Below, piece after piece: positions 8,114 through 16,784 of a DNA stretch of 64,000 bases. The stretch comes from CAWAMD01 sp963783045. GTDB lineage: Bacteria > Actinomycetota > Nitriliruptoria > Nitriliruptorales > Nitriliruptoraceae. Under the pieces are notes generated by a model, which was given only the letters and a program-made list of their open reading frames with translations, was not told where the DNA came from and did not search any database. The position numbers were made by a program, and so were the translations under genes. The stretch covers positions 496,001 to 560,000 of the forward strand of contig CAWAMD010000005.1 of the NCBI GenBank assembly GCA_963783045.1, given 5' to 3'. Position 1 is the stretch's first letter, and the number at the start of each line of letters is the position of its first letter.

Positions 8114-8623
8114 ATGACTGAGACCGCGACCGCCCCGATCCCGTCCTTCGACGACGATGCCGCCGAGGACCGCAAGATGGTGTTCGTCTGCTCCAAGGGA
8201 TCGCTCGACATGGCCTACCCGGGGCTGCTGCTGGCCCAGGCGGCGCTGGCCGAGGGCATCGAAGCGCACATCTTCTTCACCTTCTGGGGCTTCGACATCA
8301 TCAACAAGAAGACGATGGGCGCGCTGAAGTTCTCGCCCGTGGGCAACCCGGCCACGCACATGCCGCCCGCCCTGATGGGGCTCCCCGGCATGACCTCCTT
8401 CGCCACGCACATGATGAAGAAGCAGATCGAGGGCCTGGACGTCCCCGACGTTCCGGAGCTGCTCGAGATGATCACCGACATGGGCGGCCACCTGTGGGCC
8501 TGCAAGATGTCGGCGGACATGCAGCATCTGACCGAAGACGACCTCTACGAGCGCGTCGAGGGCATCATCAACACCGCCGACTTCATCGAGCTCTCGGAAG
8601 GTGCGCAGACCATGTTCATCTGA
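8114..8623 (+). CDS. DsrE/DsrF-like (DsrE2-type) sulfur carrier
   Basis: A 169-residue protein of the DsrE/F/H-like family, small sulfurtransferases that accept persulfide sulfur. It begins with the family strand KMVFVCSKGSLDMAYPGLLLAQ and includes HIFFTFWGFDIINKK. Two cysteines stand out: Cys26, and Cys130 in GGHLWACKMSADM, the position of the conserved sulfur-binding Cys of DsrE2 proteins. AGGGAGG precedes the ATG. It is the last gene of the operon. Inferred flow: SQR oxidises sulfide, and persulfide sulfur is passed between the DsrE-like and DsrC-like proteins. The final acceptor is not encoded here. Confidence 0.88.
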   Translation: MTETATAPIPSFDDDAAEDRKMVFVCSKGSLDMAYPGLLLAQAALAEGIEAHIFFTFWGFDIINKKTMGALKFSPVGNPATHMPPALMGLPGMTSFATHMMKKQIEGLDVPDVPELLEMITDMGGHLWACKMSADMQHLTEDDLYERVEGIINTADFIELSEGAQTMFI

Positions 8624-8683
8624 CCCACCGTCTCCCCGATGGCCCGGATGGCCCGCAAGTGCAGGCCACCGGGCCGTCGGCCG

Positions 8684-9598
8684 TCATCCCGCCGCGTCGA
8701 GCACGACGCAGGTCAGCTCGTGCTTGTTCTGATCGAGGTGGAAGACCTGCGCGTCCGGCAGAGCGGCGAACCGGGCAGCCGCGTCGTGATCCGTGGGACC
8801 CTGGAACTTGATCGTGCAGACGAGGTTGCGGACGCGACCCGACTCGAGCCAGTGTGTCACGAGATCCAGGAGCCGGTCCGGGTAGGCGATGATGTCGCTG
8901 CACCACCAGTCGATCGGACCGACCTCGTCGGGGGACAGCGCGAAGGCGGAGCCCTCCTGCCACGTCACGTTGCGCAGGTCAGCCACCGGAGGGGCGAGTG
9001 GCGCCTTGTCGACGGCCAGCACGTCCGCGTCGCTCCGCGCCAGCAGCCAGGTCCACCCGCCGGGGGCGGCGCCGAGGTCGAGGCAGCGATCCCCTGGCCC
9101 GGGCTGGCGCCGCAGGCGCGCGAAGGCCTCCCACAGCTTGAGGTAGGCCCGGCTCGGCGGGCCGTCACGGTCCTCGACGAATGCCGGCTCGCCGTTGGGG
9201 AACGGGTTCGAGCAGCGCGTCGCGGCCAGCACCAGGTCACGCTCCAGCAGCGTCCACGACCCGAGCGGCGCGTCGGGGGCGACCTCGCCGAGCTCCAGCG
9301 GCCGCGCGGAGACGTGCGGCAGCTTCTCCTGGACCAGCTCGGCGCGACCGCGGTGCTCCGGTGCGTACAGGGCCCAGTTGCGCTGCCGGTCCCGCAGCTC
9401 TCGCGCCGCGTGTCCGATCGACGCCACCGTGATGTGCTCGGCGTCCCACCAGATGTTGGCGGCCCACGCGGCGTGCACGGCCGGCCCCTCGGCGACCCGC
9501 AGCCGTCCGTGGGTGGCGGTCACGGCAACGCCGGCCCGCCCCAGCTCCTCGTCGAGCTGACGCTCGTAGCCGCGTGCGGCGAGGTAGGCGGTGGTCAT
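8684..9598 (-). CDS. RlmM/FtsJ-like SAM-dependent rRNA 2'-O-methyltransferase
   Basis: A 304-residue methyltransferase. The N-terminal half resembles the RlmM RNA-binding region. The C-terminal Rossmann fold has motif I CLDLGAAPGGWTWLLA and the catalytic K-D-K-E set of RrmJ enzymes can be placed: Lys in YLKLWEA, Asp in CSDIIAYP, Lys in CTIKFQG and Glu in KHELTC. RlmM methylates the ribose of C2498 in 23S rRNA; the same target is likely but unproven. It is transcribed convergently with the sulfur operon and divergently from the gene at 9872, with about 270 bp of promoter space that holds no other gene. Confidence 0.87.
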   Translation of the reverse strand: MTTAYLAARGYERQLDEELGRAGVAVTATHGRLRVAEGPAVHAAWAANIWWDAEHITVASIGHAARELRDRQRNWALYAPEHRGRAELVQEKLPHVSARPLELGEVAPDAPLGSWTLLERDLVLAATRCSNPFPNGEPAFVEDRDGPPSRAYLKLWEAFARLRRQPGPGDRCLDLGAAPGGWTWLLARSDADVLAVDKAPLAPPVADLRNVTWQEGSAFALSPDEVGPIDWWCSDIIAYPDRLLDLVTHWLESGRVRNLVCTIKFQGPTDHDAAARFAALPDAQVFHLDQNKHELTCVVLDAAG

Positions 9599-9871
9599 GG
9601 TGGGCCTGCTCGTCCTGCCTCCACACGACCCGGGAGCGCGTCATCGTCGACGACCGGTCGAGGCCGTGGCTCCTGGGTCTGCGGCAACCCTACTGGCACC
9701 GGTGAGGTGCCACAGGATGGCGGAACGACACGCTGGGCAACCGTGACAGCCCGATCCCGGGCATTCGGCAGGTCCCGGGGGGCCGGTCGCCCCTTCTCGA
9801 CGGTGAGCTCGCGTTCGAACGTGGACGTGTTGTGCTGCACCGGGTGAGTCGCTTCACGAGGAGGGAGCGCC

Positions 9872-10492
9872 ATGGCATCGGCAAGACGGCCGTCTGCGCG
9901 TTGGTTCTGGTTCGCGGGAGGATTGGCGATCCTGGGGGTGATCGGTGCCGTCGCCTGGGGCTTTCTCACCTACAGCAGCCTCGAGAACCGGCTCGAGGCC
10001 CTGCCGCGTACGGCGGTGCCGGGCCAGGTCGCCGTCCAGGTCGACCAGCCGCAGGGCATGACCATCTTCTACGAGGATCCACAGGCATCCGGCACCTTCA
10101 TCGTCCAGGCCAGCAGGGGAGAATCGAGGACCCTGGCGGATGCGCCCGTGACCGTGACCGTCACCGGACCGTCAGGATCTGTTCCGACCGCCGTCTACGA
10201 GAACGATCTGCGGTTCCACGTCAGCGGGCGGGTCGCGACCGCCCTGGCGACCTTCGACGCTCCGGTGGCGGGCACGTATACGGTCCGGGTGGCCGGTGAC
10301 GTGCCGGCGGGCAGCCGGGTCTCCGTCGGGGATGTCGTCGACGCCGGGCTGATCGCCAGCTTCGTCGGGGCCGTCGTGCTGTTCGTGGCCACGCTGGCTG
10401 CTGCCGCGATCACCGTCCTCGTCGTCGCGATCCGCCGGTTGCGTCAACCGACGCCAGTGGACGAGACCGCTCCGCCTCTGGCCCACGTCTGA
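9872..10492 (+). CDS. Two-span membrane protein of unknown function
   Basis: A 206-residue protein with an N-terminal membrane span at about residues 10-32 (FWFAGGLAILGVIGAVAWGF) and a second near 160-190 (GLIASFVGAVVLFVATLAAA). The 120-residue loop between them is beta-rich (FIVQASRGESRTLADAPVTV, AGTYTVRVAGD) and probably faces outside. GAGGAGGG lies 8 nt upstream of the ATG. No family recognised. Charge placement suggests both ends are cytoplasmic. The following genes on this strand are also membrane proteins, but a gap separates them. Confidence 0.7.
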   Translation: MASARRPSARWFWFAGGLAILGVIGAVAWGFLTYSSLENRLEALPRTAVPGQVAVQVDQPQGMTIFYEDPQASGTFIVQASRGESRTLADAPVTVTVTGPSGSVPTAVYENDLRFHVSGRVATALATFDAPVAGTYTVRVAGDVPAGSRVSVGDVVDAGLIASFVGAVVLFVATLAAAAITVLVVAIRRLRQPTPVDETAPPLAHV

Positions 10493-10543
10493 TCCCGTCA
10501 CGGCCTCGTTGCGACAGGGGGCCGATCAGTTCCGGAGGTGAGG

Positions 10544-10932
10544 GTGGACATCGCGATCGCGCAGCGTGACGCGCACTCGCGATGCAGATCGCCTTCACGG
10601 TGCCGCTCGGGCTGGTTGTGGCCGTCGCGGCCGCCGGCTACCGAGAGGAGTGGTTCTTTCCGGCGAGCATGCTCGTGGTGGGGGCGCACTACCTTCCGTT
10701 CACGTTCCTCTACGGCACGTCCCTGTTCACCGCGCTGGGGGGACTCATGGCACTCGGCGGGGTGACACTGGCGCTGTGGATCCCGAACACCTTCGCCCTG
10801 GGCGGGTGGGTGACCGGCGGGTTGCTCGTCGCCGTCGCATTCCTTCTCCGGAGATCGCATGGGCGCGAACGGCGACTGCCGCAGCGGCCCACGGGACGCA
10901 GCAACGTCAGCCAACCCGCAGGGGTCCGATGA
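10544..10932 (+). pseudogene. Decayed DUF7010-like membrane protein gene
   Basis: A good start (GGAGG, 6 nt, GTG 10544) begins VDIAIAQRDAHSR, but this frame does not continue as a membrane protein. A different frame, from ATG 10582 with no ribosome binding site of its own, gives MQIAFTVPLGLVVAVAAAGY, then HYLPFTFLYGTSLFTALGG and further spans, which resembles the C-terminal half of DUF7010 proteins. An in-frame stop at 10567 closes that frame upstream. The simplest reading is an internal deletion with frame change that removed the middle of the gene. The family assignment is from memory of its conserved GAHYLPF region. The end overlaps the next gene by 4 bp (ATGA). Confidence 0.55.
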
Positions 10933-11561
10933 ACCCGCCGGGGCCGACCAGGGTGGGCTCGCGCAGCCCGAGCCGGCCCGCGTGGGTGATCTCTCTCGGC
11001 CGACCCGAGGCCCTGCGGCTGACGGCCTACGGCGTTCTGCTGCTGTTCCTCGGCGTGGGGGTCTTCTCGGCCGTCTCCGACGTGGACACGTCGACGGCCC
11101 GGAGCCTGTTGTTGGTTGGTGCCTTCGTGGCAACCATGATCGCGCACGAGCTCGTCCATGGGCTCTGCTTCCTCCTCTTCGGCGGCTCGCCACGCTTCGG
11201 TGTCGGCGTCGCCTTCATCCTCCCCTACCTCTCCACCACCTCGGCAGGCGACCGCTTCGACGCTCGTCAGATGTCGATCATCGGTCTGGCCCCCCTGGTG
11301 TCCCTCTCGATCGTGACGTTGGCCGCCGGGTCTGCATCGCCGTCGCTGGCGCCCTACGCCCTGGTCGGGTTCCTGGCCAACCTCTCGGGATCTGTCGGTG
11401 ACATCTGGCTCGTCGCCCTCCTGCGGCGTCTCGCCGGGCTCGAGGGCGTCGCCTTCGAGGACCGCGAGACGGGGGTTGCGGTCTGGACCGACGACGAGGA
11501 GGCCGCCCGGGTCGCCGCGCCACCCGGCGCTGATGCCGGCCAGGCGGTGGCCAGCCCCTAG
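10929..11561 (+). CDS. DUF3267-like membrane zinc-metalloprotease-type protein
   Basis: A 210-residue membrane protein with four to five hydrophobic segments. The motif IAHELVHGLCFLLFGG contains HExxH at about residues 75-79 inside a membrane span, as in DUF3267/site-2-protease-like proteins. A later Asp (SGSVGDIW) could be the third zinc ligand. Peptidase activity has not been established for this group. The ATG overlaps the stop of the decayed gene before it. The acidic C-terminal tail (WTDDEEAARV) is cytoplasmic. Confidence 0.72.
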   Translation: MNPPGPTRVGSRSPSRPAWVISLGRPEALRLTAYGVLLLFLGVGVFSAVSDVDTSTARSLLLVGAFVATMIAHELVHGLCFLLFGGSPRFGVGVAFILPYLSTTSAGDRFDARQMSIIGLAPLVSLSIVTLAAGSASPSLAPYALVGFLANLSGSVGDIWLVALLRRLAGLEGVAFEDRETGVAVWTDDEEAARVAAPPGADAGQAVASP

Positions 11562-11598
11562 GCTGCCGCCATCCCGTCCGCCGACCTCCGGCTCCGGC

Positions 11599-13042
11599 AT
11601 GCCTGACGCGACGCTGCTCGCCGACCTGCGGGCGAGCCTGCCCGACCTGCCGCTCTCGACCGACCGGGTCGACAGCAGCAGCCACGCGCACGACTGGTGG
11701 CCGCGGCTGCTCATGCGCCGACGCGCCGGCGAGGATCTCCCGGTCCCCGACGCCGTCGCCGCGCCCCGCTCACGGGACGAGGTCAGCGCCCTGCTGCGCT
11801 GGTGCACCGCCAACCGCGTCGCGGTCGTGCCCTTCGGGGCCGGCACGGGCGTGTGCGGGGGAGCGGCCCCGGTGGCCGGCGCGATCACCATGGACCTGAA
11901 GCGGCTGAACGCCATCGGCTCGATCGACGGAAACGTCCGGGACGGTCGAGGTCGAGCCCGGCGTCGTCGCGCAGACGCTCGAGGACCACCTGAACCACCG
12001 CGGCTGGACCCTCGGCCACTTCCCGTCCTCGATCCACTGCTCGACGGTCGGCGGCTTCCTGGCCGTGCGCTCCGCCGGCCAGGCGTCCTCCTTCTACGGG
12101 AAGATGGAGGACATGGTCGTCGGGCTCGAGGCCGTGCTCGCCGACGGCCGCGTCTTCGTCGCACGTCCCGTCCCGCAGTCCTCGTCGGGGCCCGACCTGA
12201 CCCGGCTCTTCCTCGGGGGCGAGGGCACCACCGGCATCATCACTCGCGCGACGCTGCGGGTCTGGCCGGCGCCGACGACGACCGTCGACCGTGGCTACCT
12301 CGTCGAGGACATGGCCACGGGCCTCGCCGCCATCCGCGCGATCCTGCGCACGGGCCTGCGGCCACACATCGTCCGCCTCTACGACGAGACCGACACGGCG
12401 ATGGTGTTCGGCGGCCAGGGGCTCGAGGTCCCCGACGGCTGCCTCGTCATCATCGGCGCGGAGGGGGATGACGAGGTCGCCCCCTTCGTCGCCGAGGTCG
12501 CCCGCCGACGGCTCGTCGACCACGGCGCCACCGACCTCGGACCCGAGCCCGGTGCGCATTGGCGCGCCCACCGCCACAACGTCTCGTACCGGTTCGCCGA
12601 GTACATGAAGCCCGGAGGGACCTTCGGCGACGCGCTGACGCTCGACACCATGGAGGTGGCCGCCGTCTGGTCGCGGATGCCGTCACTCTACGAGCAGGTG
12701 AGGGCGGCGCTGTCCGAGCACGCCGACCTCGTGCTCGCCCACGTCTCGCACGTCTACCCCGAGGGCGCCTCGATCTACTTCACCTTCGGCGGGATCAACG
12801 AGGGCGACGAGGACCGGGCGGTGCGCCGCTACGACGCCGCCTGGGACGCCGGCACACATGCCGCCATCGCCGCCGGGGGGACCATGTCCCACCACCACGG
12901 CGTCGGTCTGCTGCGGGCGCCGGTCCTGCCGGAGGAGCTCGGCCAGGTCGGGATGGACGTGCTGCGCCGCGTCAAGGCGGCGCTCGACCCCGACGGGCTC
13001 CTCAACCCCGGCAAGCTCGGCCTGGGAGGCGAGCCACGATGA
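11599..13042 (+). CDS. FAD-linked oxidase (glycolate oxidase GlcD type), frameshifted as read
   Basis: A flavoenzyme of the VAO/PCMH family that oxidises 2-hydroxy acids or alkylglycerol-type substrates. From ATG 11599 the frame reads AVVPFGAGTGVCGGAAPVAG, the FAD-binding loop. Near 11931-11933 (an AAA run) the family sequence changes frame: TSGTVEVEPGVVAQTLEDHL follows in the next frame, then HFPSSIHCSTVGGFLAVRSAGQ and the C-terminal HHHGVGLLRAP and LDPDGLLNPGKLG. Removing one A would give about 480 residues. The stop overlaps the Fe-S subunit gene by 4 bp, so the two probably form one oxidoreductase. Confidence 0.85.
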
Positions 13043-14184
13043 GCGACGACCTCCTGCCGATCGCCGAGGACACCGCCGCGGCGGCGCTCCACGGCAGCTT
13101 CTGCCCCAAGATGTGCACCTTCGCCTGCCCCGTCACGGCCGCGACCGGCCGCGACGACGCCGTCCCGTGGTCGTTCCATCGGGTCGTGTCCGACCTCGCG
13201 GAGGGACGCCGGCCGCCGGACGGGCACACCGCGGCTGCGCTCGTGGCCTGCAGCGGCTGCCACGCGTGCCGCGTGCCCTGCGTGTTCGACCAGGACGTCC
13301 CGGCCCAGATCCGTGCCGGTCGCGCCGCCGTGCACGCCGCCGGCGCCTCGCTGCCGGCCGTCGCGGACGCCGTGGCACGTGCCGCGGCGGGACGCTCGCC
13401 CTTCGGCAACCGCCTGCCGACGCCACCCGACGGGGTCGCCGGCGCCACCACGGTGGTGGTCGCCGGCTGCCGCGACGAGACCGCGACCCTGGCGGCGCTG
13501 TCGCGGCTCCTGACCGCCGCGGGACGCGAGGTGCGCTTCGTCGTGCCCGACGGGTGCTGCGGCGCGGCGCTGGAGGATCTCGGCGCGACGGGGGCCGCCG
13601 CCGAGCGGCGCGACGACCTGGCGAGCCGCCTCGCCGACGCCGACCGGTTCATCGTGACCGACCCCCACACCCTGCCGACGGTCCGGCGGATCGCCGCCGA
13701 GCGCTTCGGCGACGAGGAGGGCACCGCGCGGGTGGTCGACGCGATCACGGCGCTCGCGGACGAGCTCGACGCGGGCCGGCTGGCCCTGGACGGTGAGGTG
13801 GGCACCGTCACCTACCACGACCCGTGCCTGCTCGCCCGCGACGAGGGGGTCCTCGACCCACCACGCCGCCTGCTCGCCGCGATCGGGGCGGACCTGTGCG
13901 AGCCGGAGCACCACGGCGTCCACACGGCGTGCAGCGGCGCCGGGCTCGGCCTGGATCTGCTCGACCCGACGGCCGCGTACGAGACGGCCGTGCGGCGCGG
14001 GGGTCAGCTCACCGCGACGGGAGCAGCGGCCGTCACCGCCTGCGGGGCCGCGCGCCGGCGGCTGGCCGACGCCGGCGCCAACGTCGCCGACCTCGTCGTG
14101 CTCCTCGCCGACCACCTCACCGACGCCCCACCCCCGCCCCACCAGCCACCACCCCAGGCCGGCGACCCGGAGGTCCCAGAGTGA
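13039..14184 (+). CDS. (Fe-S)-binding oxidoreductase subunit (GlpC/GlcF-like)
   Basis: A 381-residue electron-transfer partner of the preceding flavoprotein. The N-terminus has two cysteine groups for [4Fe-4S] clusters, CPKMCTFACP (about residues 18-27) and CSGCHACRVPCVFD (about 72-85). The C-terminal half carries two cysteine-rich CCG-like regions, VPDGCCGAALEDLG and HTACSGAGLGLD; the second lacks the paired Cys-Cys of the canonical CCG motif. The start overlaps the flavoprotein stop (ATGA), and its own stop overlaps the lipid kinase start. Electrons probably go on to the quinone pool, as in GlcDEF and GlpABC. Confidence 0.85.
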   Translation: MSDDLLPIAEDTAAAALHGSFCPKMCTFACPVTAATGRDDAVPWSFHRVVSDLAEGRRPPDGHTAAALVACSGCHACRVPCVFDQDVPAQIRAGRAAVHAAGASLPAVADAVARAAAGRSPFGNRLPTPPDGVAGATTVVVAGCRDETATLAALSRLLTAAGREVRFVVPDGCCGAALEDLGATGAAAERRDDLASRLADADRFIVTDPHTLPTVRRIAAERFGDEEGTARVVDAITALADELDAGRLALDGEVGTVTYHDPCLLARDEGVLDPPRRLLAAIGADLCEPEHHGVHTACSGAGLGLDLLDPTAAYETAVRRGGQLTATGAAAVTACGAARRRLADAGANVADLVVLLADHLTDAPPPPHQPPPQAGDPEVPE

Positions 14185-15110
14185 CCAGCCCCTTCGGCAC
14201 GATGCTGCTGATCGCGAACCCGACCGCCGGACGCGGGCGCGACAACGTCCTGCGGCGCCTGCAGTCCGAGCTCGGGGCCCGCGGCCTCGTCACCGAGGCC
14301 GTCGTCACCGAGGGCCCCGGCCACGCCAGCACCCTCGCCCGGGAAGCCGTGACCGACCGTGGCCTGCGCTACGTCGTCGCCGTCGGCGGTGACGGCACCG
14401 TCCACGAGGTCGTGAACGGCCTCATCGACGCCGAGACCGGCGAGGCACGCGGCGAGGACGTGGTGTTCGGCGCCGTCCCCGCCGGGACCGGCTGCGACTT
14501 CCTGCGCACCTTCGGGCTCGACCGCTCGCCCGAGAAGCTCGCCGGCCACTTCGAGGGGGAGAGCGTCTTCCCCGTGGACGTGGGTCGGGTCCGGCTGCGT
14601 GACCGCGACGGCGGCGAGTCCGTGCACCTGTTCGCCAACATCGCCGAGGTCGGGTACGGCGCGGTCGTCACCGACAAGGCGAACCACCTGCCGAAGTCCC
14701 TCGGCAAGCTGCGCTACCTGCTCGCCATCTTCTCGGTCCTGCGGTCCTTCGAGCGCGTCCAGTCCACCATCGAGGTCTCGCACACGACCGTGGCGGACGA
14801 CGTGAGCATGCTCGTCGTCGCGAACGGACAGTTCTTCGGCGGCAACATGAAGGTCGCGCCGCGCGCCCTCCCCGACGACGGTCTCTTCAACGTGCAGGTG
14901 TGGCGGGGCAAGCCGTCCGACGCATTCACGATGACCCCGAAGATCCGCAAGGGCGAGCATCTACCCCACGAGGACATCCGGGAGTACCAGTCGCCGACCG
15001 TCCGCATCGAGCCGGTCACCCCCATGCTGATCGAGGCGGACGGCGAGGTCCTCGGGACCACCCCCGCGACCTTCGACCTGCTGCCGAAGGCGCTCAAGCT
15101 CAAGATCTGA
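14181..15110 (+). CDS. Diacylglycerol/sphingosine kinase family protein (YegS/DgkB type)
   Basis: A 309-residue ATP-dependent lipid kinase. The N-terminal strand MLLIANPTAGRGRD, the nucleotide-binding loop VAVGGDGTVHEVVNGL (about residues 69-84) and PAGTGCDFLRTFG are the family signatures. The C-terminal domain (ANGQFFGGNMKVAPRALPDD and IEADGEVLGTTPATF) is also typical. It phosphorylates a lipid such as diacylglycerol, or an analogous glycolipid, at the inner membrane face. The GTG start overlaps the Fe-S gene by 4 bp. The exact lipid substrate cannot be read from the sequence. Confidence 0.9.
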   Translation: MTSPFGTMLLIANPTAGRGRDNVLRRLQSELGARGLVTEAVVTEGPGHASTLAREAVTDRGLRYVVAVGGDGTVHEVVNGLIDAETGEARGEDVVFGAVPAGTGCDFLRTFGLDRSPEKLAGHFEGESVFPVDVGRVRLRDRDGGESVHLFANIAEVGYGAVVTDKANHLPKSLGKLRYLLAIFSVLRSFERVQSTIEVSHTTVADDVSMLVVANGQFFGGNMKVAPRALPDDGLFNVQVWRGKPSDAFTMTPKIRKGEHLPHEDIREYQSPTVRIEPVTPMLIEADGEVLGTTPATFDLLPKALKLKI

Positions 15111-15146
15111 CCGAACTGGGATGCAGGCCCACCGCGAGGAGCAGCC

Positions 15147-16247
15147 ATGGCCCCCGGCACCGACCACCTCGAGCGCGCCCAGGAGCAGCTGCGCGCCCAC
15201 GACCTCGACGCGCTGTTCGTCGGGCCGAGCGCCGACCTGCGCTACCTCGTCGGCTACGACGCCCTCGCCCTGGAGCGCCTCACCCTGCTCGTCGTGCCCG
15301 CCGATGGCGAGGCCACGCTCATCGTGCCCGAGCTCGAGGCGCCCCGTGCCCGGAGCAGCGGCGCCACCGATGCCGTCTCGTTGCGCACCTGGGACGAGAC
15401 CGACGACCCGTTCGACGACGTGGTCAACGTCGCCCGCGCCGCCGGCGTGGCGAGCGGCCACTTCGCCGTCCAGGACCGGCTCTGGACCACGTTCACGCTG
15501 CGTCTGCAGGCCCGTCTCGACGGCCGCGGCTGGGTGCCGGGGAACACGATCATGCGCGAGCTGCGCATCGTGAAGCAGCCTGACGAGCTCGACGCCCTGC
15601 GACGCGTGGCCCGGGCGATCGACACCGTCCACGGCCAGGTCGCGGACCTGCTGGTGCCCGGCCGCACCGAGACCGAGGTCGGTCGCGACATCGCGGAGCG
15701 GATCCGGGAGACGCACGACGAGGTCGGGTTCGTGATCGTCGGCTCGGGGCCGAACGGCGCGTCCCCGCACCACGAGATCGGCTCGCGACGCCTCGAGGAG
15801 GGTGACGCCGTGGTGGTCGACATCGGGGGAGTGCTCGACGGCTACTGCTCCGACGCGACGCGCAACTACGTCGTCGGCCATGCCCCCGACGGCTACGCCG
15901 ACCTCCACGAGCTGCTCCTCGTCGCCCAGCAGGCCGGGGTCGCCGCCGTCCGCCCCGGCGCCCGGGCACAGGACATCGACCGCGCCTGCCGGCAGGTCAT
16001 CGCCGACGCCGGCCACGGCGAGCACTTCATCCACCGCACCGGGCACGGCATCGGCATCGAGGAGCACGAGGAGCCCTGGATCGTGTCGGGAAACGACCTC
16101 GAGCTGCGCCCCGGCATGACGTTCTCCGTCGAGCCCGGCATCTACCTGCCGGACCGCTACGGTGCCCGTATCGAGGACATCGTCGCGGTGACCGCCGATG
16201 GCGTCGAGCGGCTCAACACCCGGTCGCGGGAGTACGTCACGGCCTGA
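15147..16247 (+). CDS. Xaa-Pro dipeptidase/aminopeptidase (M24B)
   Basis: A 366-residue metallopeptidase that releases residues N-terminal to proline. An N-terminal creatinase-like domain (LDALFVGPSADLRYLVGYDA) precedes the pita-bread catalytic domain. The dinuclear metal ligands can be placed: Asp residues in VVDIGGVLDGYCSDATR, His in HRTGHGIGIEEHEEP, Glu in FSVEPGIYL and Glu in ARIEDIVAV. AGGAG lies upstream of the ATG. Length is normal for PepQ/PepP-like enzymes. It follows the lipid kinase by 36 bp on the same strand. Confidence 0.92.
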   Translation: MAPGTDHLERAQEQLRAHDLDALFVGPSADLRYLVGYDALALERLTLLVVPADGEATLIVPELEAPRARSSGATDAVSLRTWDETDDPFDDVVNVARAAGVASGHFAVQDRLWTTFTLRLQARLDGRGWVPGNTIMRELRIVKQPDELDALRRVARAIDTVHGQVADLLVPGRTETEVGRDIAERIRETHDEVGFVIVGSGPNGASPHHEIGSRRLEEGDAVVVDIGGVLDGYCSDATRNYVVGHAPDGYADLHELLLVAQQAGVAAVRPGARAQDIDRACRQVIADAGHGEHFIHRTGHGIGIEEHEEPWIVSGNDLELRPGMTFSVEPGIYLPDRYGARIEDIVAVTADGVERLNTRSREYVTA

Positions 16248-16316
16248 GGCGTCGAGACGCCGAGACCAGCGCCCCGACCGCGACGGGCGGACCACACACC
16301 GCGCGAGGGAGACAGG

Positions 16317-16784
16317 ATGGCCGAGATCCGCGTGCACCGGGCCCGGCTCGAGGAGATCCGGCCGCTGGCCGCCGAGTACCGCGCCGAGTCGTCGGCCGCC
16401 TCCCGCAACGGTCGACCGTGGGACGTCCCCATCCCGCAGGGCGGGATCTTCTGGCTCGCCCGGGACGCCGACCACCGCGACGACGAGGCCCTGCTCGGCT
16501 ATGCGGCCGGGACGCTGCGTCCGTCGGGGCTCACCGTGGGGCCCGTCTTCGCCCGCCCGTCGGCCCGGCGGCGGGGCGTCGGCGCCGCCCTCATCACCTC
16601 CATCCAGCAGTGGGCGTCCGACACCCGCGTGCCCGTCGTCGAGATCTCCGTCGCCGCCGACAACGCCGACGGCCAGTCGTTCCTCGAGGCCCTCGGCTAC
16701 GAGCCCCGCCGGATCCTCATGTCGCTGACACCGACCCGTGATCGCGCCCCGCGGCCCCACGTCGGGTCGCCGCCGAAGGAGTGA
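16317..16784 (+). CDS. GNAT-family N-acetyltransferase
   Basis: A 155-residue acetyltransferase. The acetyl-CoA loop is PSARRRGVGAALITS (R-x-x-G-x-G/A type), preceded by a strand (GLTVGPVFARP) and followed by EISVAADNADGQSFLEALGY, the usual C-terminal half. The substrate cannot be predicted. A GGGAGACAGG element precedes the ATG. The stop overlaps the acyl-CoA dehydrogenase start by 4 bp. Confidence 0.88.
   Translation: MAEIRVHRARLEEIRPLAAEYRAESSAASRNGRPWDVPIPQGGIFWLARDADHRDDEALLGYAAGTLRPSGLTVGPVFARPSARRRGVGAALITSIQQWASDTRVPVVEISVAADNADGQSFLEALGYEPRRILMSLTPTRDRAPRPHVGSPPKE

Noticed and set aside
8624..8683. GGCCCG...CGGGCC hairpin after the DsrE-like gene
   Set aside because: Only 6-bp arms with a 14-nt loop; too weak to call a terminator in this base composition.
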